Shown here: one piece after another, positions 32,966 to 43,245 of the stretch | Layout: the number at the start of each line of letters is the position of its first letter | Position numbering within the stretch: position 1 is the stretch's first letter | Assembly: GCF_029784155.1 (NCBI RefSeq) | Contig: NC_073692.1 | Location: forward strand, 426,417,324 to 426,481,323 | DNA: 64,000 nt | DNA from: Uranotaenia lowii | Lineage: Eukaryota > Arthropoda > Insecta > Diptera > Culicidae | Direction of reading: 5' to 3' | Notes under the pieces: generated by a model | What the model saw: the letters and a program-made list of their open reading frames with translations, nothing else | What the model was told of the DNA's origin: nothing | Databases searched by the model: none | Position numbers and translations under genes: made by a program

Positions 32966-34989
32966 ATTTTCGTAGTCCTCTCGATGAGGCTGAAGAATTT
33001 AAATAGGCAATAATTTGACAGGTCATTGCAGATGTCAAATCTCTTCGACCTGTGTCTACTATGATGATGCTCGTCTCTGTCGCTAGGTGTCACGGCAGTT
33101 CAGATGCTTTGGTAGTGTCTCCGATTTCCAACAGATTTTATAAATATTTGGTACCCCTTTCTCCTTACAGATAGATGGAAAAGGGGCTCCTTTACAATTT
33201 TCAGCATAACTGGAAAACTAATCAAGCAAACGGAACCAAATTTGGCATGGGAAGGTATTTAAACACGAAAAATGTTACTATGATATTTCGATAACCCTGT
33301 GTTCTTCCAGAGGAAAAAAGTTAAGTTAATGGAACCAATTTTTTCTTGGGAGAGTATTTGTGTACTTCAGTGAGTATTTCAGTGGGGTGATAAGAAGGAA
33401 AGAGGGAGACTTCTTTACAATTCCTCTCATAACTCGAGAAGTAATTGAGCAAATGGTACCAAATTTGGCATGGGAGAACATTTTGATACAAAAGATGGTT
33501 AAATGCTTATTAAAGACTCCTTTCTCCTTCAATTTAGGATAAGTTAGGTAAGACAGGAGCTGCCATACAATTCTTTGCATGAACCAAGAACTTATCTAAT
33601 ACTGTTTTCGTTTACTCCACTGGCTGCGGGCAAAACTGCTACGGCAATAAACGAACAAAATCAACGATCTTACTCATAAGTTATGCCATTTTCCTTTTCT
33701 CTACTGGCGCGGGGCAAAACTTTTGCTGAATAAACAAACAAAATCGTCACCCGGGACGATGCAAATATATGGTTGCTATACTCACCCTTATGCTCACCCC
33801 CAACACTGACAACATCTACGGGTTGCAATCGCCTGCTTGAGGTTCAAACCTTGGACAGAACTGGTGGACTTTTGAATTAATAAACAAACACAATGACAGC
33901 AGTTAGGGCAAAACTCGTGGATAACTAGGTTGCCACTGTTGATAAACGAAAACATTAGAACAAATGCAACTAAATATGTCATGGGAAGGAGAGAAGAAAA
34001 GGGGAGGGGGTTCCAATATAATTTGGTTGTTATTACTGAAGGGAACCTTTCTGTCTTGCAGTTCCATATAAATGTTGATTAAGAACTTTTTCAACCAATG
34101 GAATCAAATTTGAAATAAGTGGGTTATTGATTACGGAAGAATGGGATCCCTATCTCCTTCCAGTAGTTGCGGATAGGAAGGGGAAAGGGGGGCTTCCATT
34201 CAAGTTTTTTGGCCCATAGACCTTATGATATAAGAGAAGTTATTTGGGTACGAATAATTTAAGACCCTCCTTTCAATCTCGAAAACTTATCAGACAAATG
34301 GAGCGAAATATGATGTTATTTACATAGATACTAAAAATGTGTCTATAATAGCTCTTCCATCTATACCAGTAAAATATACATTTCGGGACAATTAAAAAAT
34401 CAATCAAGCTTATACAAACAGAGTTAACATCACAGATCTTGAAACAGTAATTTAGAGATCAAGTTTCAGAAAACTAGATTAAATCATCTTTGTAGTGCAA
34501 TTCGAAACTCCAGTTGCAGTTCTAATTTGAAAGCGATAACTTCTCAAATATATTTTAAATTTGAATCAAAATGATGCCTTAGCGAAATTTCAATATTTTC
34601 CTAAATTTCATTTTCAATTAGAACATTGCGCCTCTTTACCGTATAGTCTCTTTAATTTTTCTCTTCACACTAACAATCATTTCAAAACATTCTTGAAATT
34701 TTCGGACCCTCTGTCAAACACGGCCTTCATGTATCGCTGACTACTTAAATCCATATCATTTTATTTGAATTTCATTAAAATAAAAACTAATTTCTCATAT
34801 TAAAGTGTTAATAGTTATATGTTTGTTTCTTTAATTTAGTCAATTTTTATGCGGAGTCACTACTGACAACTGGCGAAACCGACCGACCCTCAATTATAAC
34901 ATCGACCTCATTTGTTGGATCAAGAGAAACGAGGGTTCTTAAATGGATTCAAAATATGTACCTTTCAATTGTATTAAGCAGGAATGATA
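32966..34989. repeat. Intergenic DNA with diverged tandem units (33160-34330)
   Basis: Between 33160 and 34330 related paragraphs recur at about 170-190 bp spacing. Each has a line like CTCCTTTACAATTTTCAGCA, then ACT.GAAAACT.ATC.AGC.AATGG, then ACCAAATTTGGCATGGGA. Copies lie near 33185, 33405, 33545, 34005, 34190 and 34265. A second motif, GCGGGCAAAACT...AATAAACAAACAAAATC, repeats within 33620-33920. Strongly decayed; no gene. Confidence 0.6.
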
Positions 34990-36480
34990 ACTGCTGAATA
35001 TCATTTGACATTTTTCTGAAGCCTAGAGCGACATTCATCAGTACGAAAACGACCGTCGCAGTCATGTCCTTTTTGGATTTTGTGAATGTCATCGATAAGA
35101 AATTCCCTCGAGAAAATGTCAAATAACATTTGGGATGAATGTCACAACTTGCATCGAGATAGTGATAGTCATGAAAAAAAATGTTAAGCTCAGCAGATTT
35201 TTTTTATAAGTTTTTCAGCAGATGAAAGTCGGTCGTTGCTTCGACGACATTCATATTGGCAAATGTTATGGCGGCATTTAACATTTTGATTGTCACAGAA
35301 TTATAATCGTAACATTCGTTGGAATCTCAATGAAATGTTATAAAAATGAATGTCACGACAGCTCAAACAATTCCTTGCTAGTTTTCAGTGTTCGGCTTCG
35401 CTAATTGAAATAATTAGCGGCGCTTATTAGATCGCTAACTCGTTCAAAGTCAGCGATCGCTAATTAAAACCGCTAAATGTTGCTTAAAAGTTATCGATCT
35501 ATTATAAAGCGCTAACGGCTAATCGATAGAAGAAAGTTTTGAAAAAGATAAGCAAAACACAAATTTAGCATCCATCTTATACAGTATTGACTAGAAAAGT
35601 TGTTAAAGGATATCAAAAGGGCCGTTTTCGAACTTATTTTGTAATATTTCTGTCGATATCAGTTGGGTCAGTCCACTTTAAGTTTTAGTTAGGGTATTTG
35701 GTAAAAAGTGGAAGGAAAAAAATTGGAATAAAATTTTTCAAAATATTCACCCGTTAATAATTTTGTTTTACATCAGTTAATGCAAAGTTTCTCTTTAGGT
35801 AGATGGTTTGTTTTGTCCGAAATAGTTTTTCATCTTTTTCGACATAAAAACTCAAAAGATTGATTGATTTATTGACTTATTTTGTTTTGGAAAATTCAAT
35901 TTATCACAACATTTTAATTTGGTTTATACTCAACGAAGGCTTATGCTTCAGACATAAACTCAAGTGAAGACAATTCAAAAAGACGCTTATTCCACTGATT
36001 CCAGTCAAAATTGAGATCGAATAGCTTCTGAAATTAATATTAAACTAAAATTTAATAACCTTCAAAATTTTAAATTTGAATGATGCTGAATTTATGATCT
36101 ATAAGTCTATGGCCAAATTAACACTTCAAAGAGGTAGCGTTCTTCAGTTAGCGGAACTAAAAATTAGCGGAACTTTCTTATCCGCTAGCTGAAGAAAAAT
36201 TTAGCGAGAAAATTAATTCGCCAACCGAAAGTTAGCGCACTAATTAGCGATTAGCGGATTAATGTTTTTGTGCCGGACACTGCTAGTTTTATTCAGGAGG
36301 GTTTTGAATGTGGACTGAACAATCTGGCCGGTTCCGAAATCCAAAAAATCAAAATGATCAGATTTTAACTTGCGGCACATGAATAGAAAGATCTTCACCT
36401 GTACATGATGAGAATTGATAGGAGAATTGATTCGGGGCCATCTGATGCTGGCCACAGCCAATCTGGACGGTTCTGGAATA
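34990..36480. repeat. Dispersed repeat family with ATGTCA motifs, copy 1 (split by a hAT element)
   Basis: 34990-35360 has many GAATGTCA / TGACATT words. 36310-36400 has a block matching 38965-39040 in inverse (AAAATCAGATCGTTTTGATTTT-like, then GGAATCGGCC). Copy 2 at 38745-39190 has the same two parts in opposite orientation. The hAT element 35386-36282 splits this copy. Confidence 0.5.
35386..36282. mobile_element. hAT non-autonomous element, 897 bp
   Basis: Ends CAGTGTTCGGC (left) and GCCGGACACTG (right, inverse of CAGTGTCCGGC), flanked by the exact 8-bp duplication CTAGTTTT (35378-35385 and 36283-36290). Sub-terminal regions are packed with TTAGCG / CGCTAA words in both orientations. No transposase frame. 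The 8-bp TSD with CAGTG ends is diagnostic of hAT. Confidence 0.93.
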
Positions 36481-36597
36481 AGAAATATCACATGGAAAAC
36501 TTAGATTGCGTTAGAAGTTTGCATATTTTCACGCTTTTCCACGGAGAGGGGGTACGGGTTTGAGTCAAGTCACGTGGACATACTCGTACAGTTAATA

Positions 36598-37538
36598 AGG
36601 CTATGATCATTTAGTATCCGGGCACTTTATTTTGGTGATAGCTGCGTTAATAGAGCTCGGATAAATTTAGTAGCTTTGTGTTGGTTATGAAAAGGACTAC
36701 CTTGCCTATTTTTGATAGATTTTTAAGTTTACGTGTGTATGAGGTATTTACTATGCAAGAAGACATGATAAAAATAATTTTGCACAAATTTGCTCCTTTT
36801 GCGCATTTTGTGCCTCGAAAATTCTTCATTGTTGACTCGAAAGCTCATGAACTGTTGATTTTTTCTGATTTTTTTTTCGTACCAAATGGTTATTAAGTAT
36901 AAGGAGCCACTATAGGATCCACACGAAGTTCAAATCAACTATCGGAGTGCAACTCTTGATCTTGAATATTTCACCATATTTATGGTTATTTGGGATAACT
37001 GAATGCAGACTCCCTACATAATGCAAAAAACCCATTTCCGGCAGAGGCAAAAAGTTTTGCCTGACTAGTAGACACCAAGTAAATAACTAATAATGATCAG
37101 ATCCAAAGATCGCAATCTGTGCATCCGGTTTTTACGCAATATGGCAGATGAGTTCTGATGGACAAAAAATTTATGTTAAAACCGAATTTAAGAGATCAAT
37201 TTCTTTGAGATACCAACTCATGAAAAGGTTCCAACCAGATTCCAATTGCTTTTTCCAGGTGAGTTTGTGTAAAATATCATGATTTTGCAAAGGTTTTGGT
37301 TCTGTGGTAAAAAAAATAAATCAAAACATGACTGAAAAAAGTGTGCAAAGATAAAAAAGAGATTTTATGAAAAAGTTAGAGTATTTCTTGAAATAATTGA
37401 TAAATATTTTTTTTTATATTTTTAGTTTAAATGTCATATTAACACCTTCATTTCCTCCATAGAAAGTTTTTCGATCAAATGAATAGTTTTTAAAATACAC
37501 ACGTTTCTAACTGCCCGGATACTAAATGATCATAGCCT
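36598..37538. mobile_element. TA-flanked inverted-repeat element, 941 bp
   Basis: About 27 bp of perfect inverted ends, AGGCTATGATCATTTAGTAT... at 36598 and the complement ending at 37538, both flanked by TA (36596-36597, 37539-37540). The interior has only short ORFs, so it is non-autonomous. TA target use fits Tc1/mariner/pogo-type movement. Confidence 0.88.
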
Positions 37539-37617
37539 TAAACAGGAAAATGTTTTTGAAAAATCCAAAAATCGATACATTTTTTCTAATTTTTATTTGT
37601 TTTGATAAGTGTCGTTT

Positions 37618-37745
37618 TACCACTGACCACACTGACATGACACTTAGAACAAAAATTCAACCATTTTCTGTCTAATTTTTGTTGTCAGTGGCAAAACATG
37701 CCCTGTAGGAAAAATGGTCCTGTTCAGCCCGATTTTATCGTAGAA
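37618..37745. repeat. Dispersed repeat, copy 2 (first copy at 1133-1312)
   Basis: Near-identical to 1133-1312 over its shared blocks. It has short inverted ends TTTTACCACTGAC (about 37615) and GTCAGTGGCAAAA (about 37684), which may mark an 80-bp MITE inside a larger repeat. Confidence 0.65.
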
Positions 37746-38023
37746 AATGCGTGTTTTATTTTTAAAGTTGGGTGGCATTTCCTAACTAGGATAGCATTTC
37801 TTCAAATCGATCGATGCGCACTCTGGATTCGACATTGCGTACTGTTGGAAAAATTATCCAGAAAACGAAATCGAGTGTCCAGTCAGTATGATCAGTGGTT
37901 TTACCATCTTTATGCCTCTTAAAAATAAATGAATTAAAAAAAAAATGAAAATATAAAAAATTAAAGCAACTTAAAATATAGTTTTTATCCTTTAAATTTT
38001 AGGTCGAAATCAATGCTCTGGAC

Positions 38024-38721
38024 TAGGGTTACCATACGTACTCTTTAAACAGTACATGTTCTCTTTTTCGACTGAAAAATGCGCGTACTCTTCTTTTTCT
38101 GAAATTTTACGAAATGTATTCTTTTTTTGCCAGACATTATAATAGAAAAGGACTTATTTCTTACAACTTATGAAGTTAGTTTTTCACATCTTATACATGA
38201 TTCACCGAAGAAATACAACTTACAACAATTTATTTAAATATCTTTTTTTCCATGCAGGCATCTTCAAGTCGTTATAAACAGAGAGCGCGATAAGCGCCTT
38301 TAACTATGCAACAAACGTAATCAATATGCACAAAAGAAACTTGTTATTACTAATGCACAAATAAAAAATGCACAAATCTTAAATAGAGTTTATCTAAAAG
38401 TAAACATACGCGTTATAATTAACCTAAGTAAATCAATATTTAATGATCTTTGGTGAGGTGTATCAGCTTAACATCAAACAGTACTATCCCTTCGAATAAT
38501 ACAGCTAAGAATTTTCAACCCCTGACTTCACTTTTCAATAGTAAAAGAATATTCTAAGGAAAATTTTAAAACATTTTGTAAGTTACACGTCTTCCAGAAA
38601 ATTGGTATTAGTTGAATAACTTTAAATATCTCGGGTTTTGATTATATAACGTTCCTCCGAATCCTTTTAAGGAAAAAATCTAGATGTACTCTTTTCGGTA
38701 CTGCAGGATATGGTAACCCTA
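38024..38721. mobile_element. hAT non-autonomous element, 698 bp
   Basis: Ends TAGGGTTACCATA (left) and TATGGTAACCCTA (right), flanked by the exact 8-bp duplication CTCTGGAC (38016-38023 and 38722-38729). No transposase ORF. The interior has GTACTCTTTT words near both ends. Confidence 0.92.
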
Positions 38722-38744
38722 CTCTGGACTTAATTATTTCCTAA

Positions 38745-39190
38745 GCACAAAAAAAGCCCGTTCCAGCCGTCAGGGTTCCATGAATTTCAAAATTTCAACA
38801 CACCATATCACTGGAACAAGAGCTGATAGACAAAATCTGGCAAATAATTCGAATTCCAGACGCCAAAATCATCCAGAAACAGTTATTATATAATAGGCAG
38901 CAAAAGTTCCCTACTTTAATGCTAATGTAAAGCATGTAATTTTTCCCATTATGAACAGATCAAGAGCTTTCTTTTCATGTTTCGTAAGTTAAAATCAGAT
39001 CGTTTTGATTTTTCGGTTTCCGGAATCGGCCAGATTGGCCGTGGCCGAGGAACTTCATGACTATCACAATCATGACATTTGTTTTTGATGACCGTCAATG
39101 TCATTGAGATCTTTTCGAATGTCATTGGAAAACGTTATGCGACTGTCATTATCCCGACTGTCTTTTGGATGACATTTGCATCACTGGTTT
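38745..39190. repeat. Dispersed repeat family with ATGTCA motifs, copy 2 (inverted relative to 34990-36480)
   Basis: 38965-39040 matches 36310-36400 in inverse; 39050-39190 is rich in ATGTCATT / AATGTCAT words as in 34990-35360. Unclassified. Confidence 0.5.
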
Positions 39191-39506
39191 TAGAACGGTA
39201 ATCTTGGGTCCACTGGATGGGTTTGATTTCCATCTACCATAACCAATACTTCACTTGTGATAGTTTCAAAGGTGGTTAGAAGTATTAGAGAAACATGAGA
39301 TATCAAAGAAAGAAATAAAGAACACGTGTTCATTTTCAGGTACGAAGATGTACCAAGACGAATTCAAAATATTAGATTTGATTTCATTAGTCATGTTGTT
39401 TTACGATTCTGAATTTGGTAAAAATATTCATTGCTTCCCTTGGATTGAAAAAGGCTTAATCCATAAATATTGAGTAGAACTATTGAATTTAAGATTATTT
39501 AAGCTT

Positions 39507-40032
39507 TATGAAATGAATTTGCGGCTTTATCGGTGAGGGTTAAAGAGTTGAAATGAAAGACGGATAGAAGATCAGAAGAAAATTCTAAGGTGGTGAAAAG
39601 AGCGAAGAGCATTTGAAATAGAAGCTTGACCACATGCTAACTTCTTTGTCCCGCATCAATTAACTGTATTGAAGAAGTAGTACCCAGTAGGGAAGGCACT
39701 ACATTTTTCGATACAGTTAATTATGGATGGTTCGACCGCCATGTGAGTGTGCACATGTGCCGAACGGACTCTCACTCACACACTGCACACTCACATGGCG
39801 GTCGAACCATCCATAATTAACTGTATCGAAAAATGTAGTGCCTTCTCTATTGGGTACTACTTCTTCAATACAGTTAATTGATGCGGGACAAAGAATTTAG
39901 CATGTGGTCAAGCTTCTATTTCAAATGCTCTTCGCTCTTTTCACCACCTTAGAATTTTCTTCTGATCTTCTATCCGTCTTTCATTTCAACTCTTTAACCC
40001 TCACCGATAAAGCCGCAAATTCATTTCATAAA
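39507..40032. repeat. Long near-perfect palindrome, arms about 248 bp, 30-bp spacer
   Basis: The left arm 39507-39753 is complementary to the right arm 39784-40032 with only a few mismatches (for example near 39651 and 39688/39694). Arm landmarks: GAATTTGCGGCTTTATCGG, CTAAGGTGGTGAAAAGAG, AAGCTTGACCACATGCTAA and GGTTCGACCGCCATGTGAG. Within each arm a smaller hairpin exists (39658-39723: AACTGTATTGAAG... against ...CGATACAGTT). No ORF. A transcript would fold into a long hairpin. Confidence 0.93.
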
Positions 40033-42768
40033 ACAAATTCACGGTGATTTCTCCTCTTAAAATTATTTAAGCTCTATCATAAGAATAATAATCTGAATAT
40101 AGAAAGAAAATCATATTTAACAGTCATTTAAACTCCTGTTAGCAGGTGTGTACGTTGAAATAAAGTCATATCAAAATAAATAGATAAGTTTATGAAGTTT
40201 ATCAGAAAAGTAGCGTGATATTCTAAAATTCTATGATCTTTTTATACTGGAATACAAAAACCTTAACAACTGGAATAAACTTGAAGACCTATGGTTTCAA
40301 ATGCTTGTGGTGTTCATCCTCATCATTTTCCATACAAACTCGCATCACTGTCATCCGCAAATGGATCTGCTGCCCTTCAATGATGACCGTAACTCGGGAA
40401 AAATAAAATCCCTAATTACGCCGACTATTAACACACAATCATCGCAAAAAAAAAAAATCCAAATTCATTTTACATTTCACACATTGCACATTTCATTCGT
40501 GTCGCACATGCGTTCTGCCAAAATGTTCTGCACACGATATTAATTAATTGCCCTCATTTACAACATTCCTATTCGCAAAAAAAAACTATATAGTAAAATG
40601 TTAAGCGTCCGTCGTTGTGCACACCATTGTGATGGGGCATTTGCATTTTCATTCAAAAACTTGCAAACATCCTTGAAAGAGCGAGTGAGCAGAGCAAGCA
40701 CGCGTGTAGTGGAAAGTGGATGGAAATACACCCTCACTCGCTTGACGGACGATTCCGATGATGGTGTGTCCCACATGATGCTACACCGCAACGTCGCGAC
40801 CCACAGCCTTTCTTTGATCAAACTCTACCCTCCTACACCCGTTGGAAATGTGCGGGTGGAAATGGGTGAGTGTAACAACAACCCCAGTGCGCATGCGAGA
40901 CGCCTTCCAGCGTTTTTGGCAGTGTGTTCGTGTGGTGGTTTCCTTGTGTCCTTACGATATGTCGAGGCGAGAGTTGTGTTTCGGTGAATCCTTCCTGTGA
41001 GTTCTCGTGTGAAGTGGACTTTTCCTACCCTTATGACTATGCTCGCAGGAGAACTTTTCTCAGTTGTTTGCTAGACGGAGCTGTTTCATAACCTTTTTCC
41101 CAAGTCTCGGAGTCCGCTGGAGTCGCTGGAGTGTGTTGTATCCTGGAGTGAATTTTTAAGATGGGTAGAATGGAAAAGATTCTTGCCAACTTGACTTGAG
41201 TGAGTGGATCGCAAGAGTGGCCGGAGCAAAAAGGATTCCGCTAGAAATAGGATTTGCGTGGTGAAAAAGTGGAAAATTAGTTGCAAAATGTAATCTACAG
41301 TTGATTTTGGGGAAGCTGACGGCGTCTAGCGCGCTTGAGGTGTAGCTAAATAGCTGAAATACAACAAAAAGCTTGCTGAAAAAGAACGAATGTTTGTGTA
41401 CTAGTTTATCGATTTTTCCACTGGTTGGAGATCGAAAAAGTGAGTGGATTTTGTTGGATATCGAACGAATCGGACAACATCTGATGCAGAACAAACATTT
41501 TTTCGACGGACTCTTCGGAATAGTGATTATCACATCTGTACGATTGGTGAAGAAAGGTCTGACAATTTGCAACACAGGAAAATCAAAGGTGAGAAAACTT
41601 CATTCCATCTTCACTTGCATTCAGATTCCCCCCATAGAAGAAAAAAAAAAACATTCTCCCAATCAAGAAGGAAATAAATGTATAATTAGATTACACTTTT
41701 CCCTCCCTGCCAGAATGAGAAAAGTTCTGAAATTTTGTTCAATGAAAGCCTTCCGTCACTCACAAACACAGGAAGGACTAAGCATCGATGCTCTCTCACT
41801 TCGTGGCTCACCTTTCGCTTTAATGTGACGCTCACCTTTCACATTTGTGCTCACGTCCGGCCGAAACGTGACTTAGGCCTATCCTTTGCAGGTTGAATTT
41901 CCATCTCATTGAGGTGAGATCCGGCGTTGTGCATATGTAAATTTCGATGAAACTCCTCAAATACGGCTTACACCTCACAGTTTTTGGTTTTTGCATGGGT
42001 TGGATAGTATTTGTCTCCTCACTGATTTGTAGGCGGATGATGAACAAACGCCCAGATCAGCTTTGCTCAGCGTGTGAGCTACTAGTTACTATTGCTTACT
42101 ACCAAACTACTCTTATTTAAAAATGCATTTCGTTTCTCAAAAAAAGTGCAACCTCGCTACTGTTCCCCTTCCTAATCATCAAATATTTGGAAGTTTCGAA
42201 AAAACAGCTCAAAGAGGAATGTTAAGTCAATGTTAACTAACTAGAATGACACTGAATCATTGCTCCACAAAAAAAAATCCTACCCAATGAGGTGGTCGGG
42301 ATTGGTCCATTTTGTAGCTATACGATTATTCCTACTGACCAGACGACGACGACGACCAAAACTCATTAAAATTTCCTCGGGAGATCATTATTCATTTTGG
42401 TGTTCCATTTTCGCTGACCGAACTGCTGCTGGATTGCCATTGCCAATGAAAGGTCGGAATTGCTAGATTGGGTTGTGTTCTGTTTTTGACACACATTTTG
42501 GTATGTGCAACACTCGAAACAATGCACTATACGTAGTTGAAAATGGACTCTTGAAATGCTATCGAAAAATTGTCTTTTGGCTTACCTTTTTAATCTTTTT
42601 TGTATCTTAGGATACTTACGACTTTTTCAGTATGCCGGTAGACAGTTAAATATAAAAAAATTCTCACATCATTTATTCACTAACTAACGGAATGCATAAC
42701 TTATAAGAAAAATATTTTTAAATTACACAAGGCAAAAAATGCTCCTTAAGCATTGCATCTCTGAAACT
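40033..42768. other. Intergenic DNA including a GC-richer island
   Basis: No recognised protein. 40290-42480 is less AT-rich, with (CACTC)-type words and overlapping frames on both strands. A possible non-coding first exon is listed separately at 41062-41588. Confidence 0.4.
41062..41588 (+). other. Candidate non-coding first exon (5' UTR) with initiator and splice donor
   Basis: An arthropod-type initiator TCAGTT lies at 41060-41065 inside a GC-richer island. 527 bases downstream, CAAAG|GTGAGA gives a good splice donor. No TATA box and no DPE at the right distance. No coding exon is seen downstream in the window. This is inference from signals and composition only. Confidence 0.22.
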
Positions 42769-42770
42769 AT

Positions 42771-43245
42771 AGGGTGTCCCATTATGTCTAAGCACAATTC
42801 AAAATGAACAATATAAACACAATTTAGAATTTAATTTTTATTTCACATTTGTGTTCTCTATAGTCTACTTTTACAGTGATTCAAAACAAAATTAGATTCC
42901 AATCAATCGTAGGCCAGTGATCTAATTTTTGATCGTAGACTGCTTATTATTTAGCCTCAGCACAGACTGATTTGGGATGACCACTTATTTCAATGTTTTT
43001 TTTCAAAATTTTAGATAGAATATACAATCTAGAAATTTTAGAGAGATGAAAATAGACGGCTTTACGTGTTTTCTCAAATACGAATCGACTAGAGCCAAAC
43101 AATTTCGAATCGGTTTCGCTTGAGGACAATTCGGGGGATTAATCTTCTCCGGTACGATTTGGTCTTTGTTTGATTGGTGCCAAGCTATCGTGTCCTTTGA
43201 GTAGAGAACTGACGCCAAATCCGGCCAAAACATACTTTATTCCTT
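42771..43245 (-). pseudogene. mariner-family transposase C-terminal remnant with one TIR
   Basis: The minus-strand frame from 43233 reads FWPDLASVLYSKDTIAW, then INPPNCPQAKPIRN. This corresponds to the mariner FWPDLA..HY and NPPN.P..RPIE blocks; the catalytic glutamate of RPIE is replaced (PIR), so it is dead. The frame is broken near 43130. AGGGTGTCCCATTATG at 42771, preceded by TA, looks like the 3' terminal repeat. The 5' half and other end are missing. Confidence 0.8.

Noticed and set aside
41373..41828. 151-codon plus frame
   Set aside because: It starts at TTG, spans a good splice donor at 41588, and resembles no protein. A non-coding exon is a better reading of the region.
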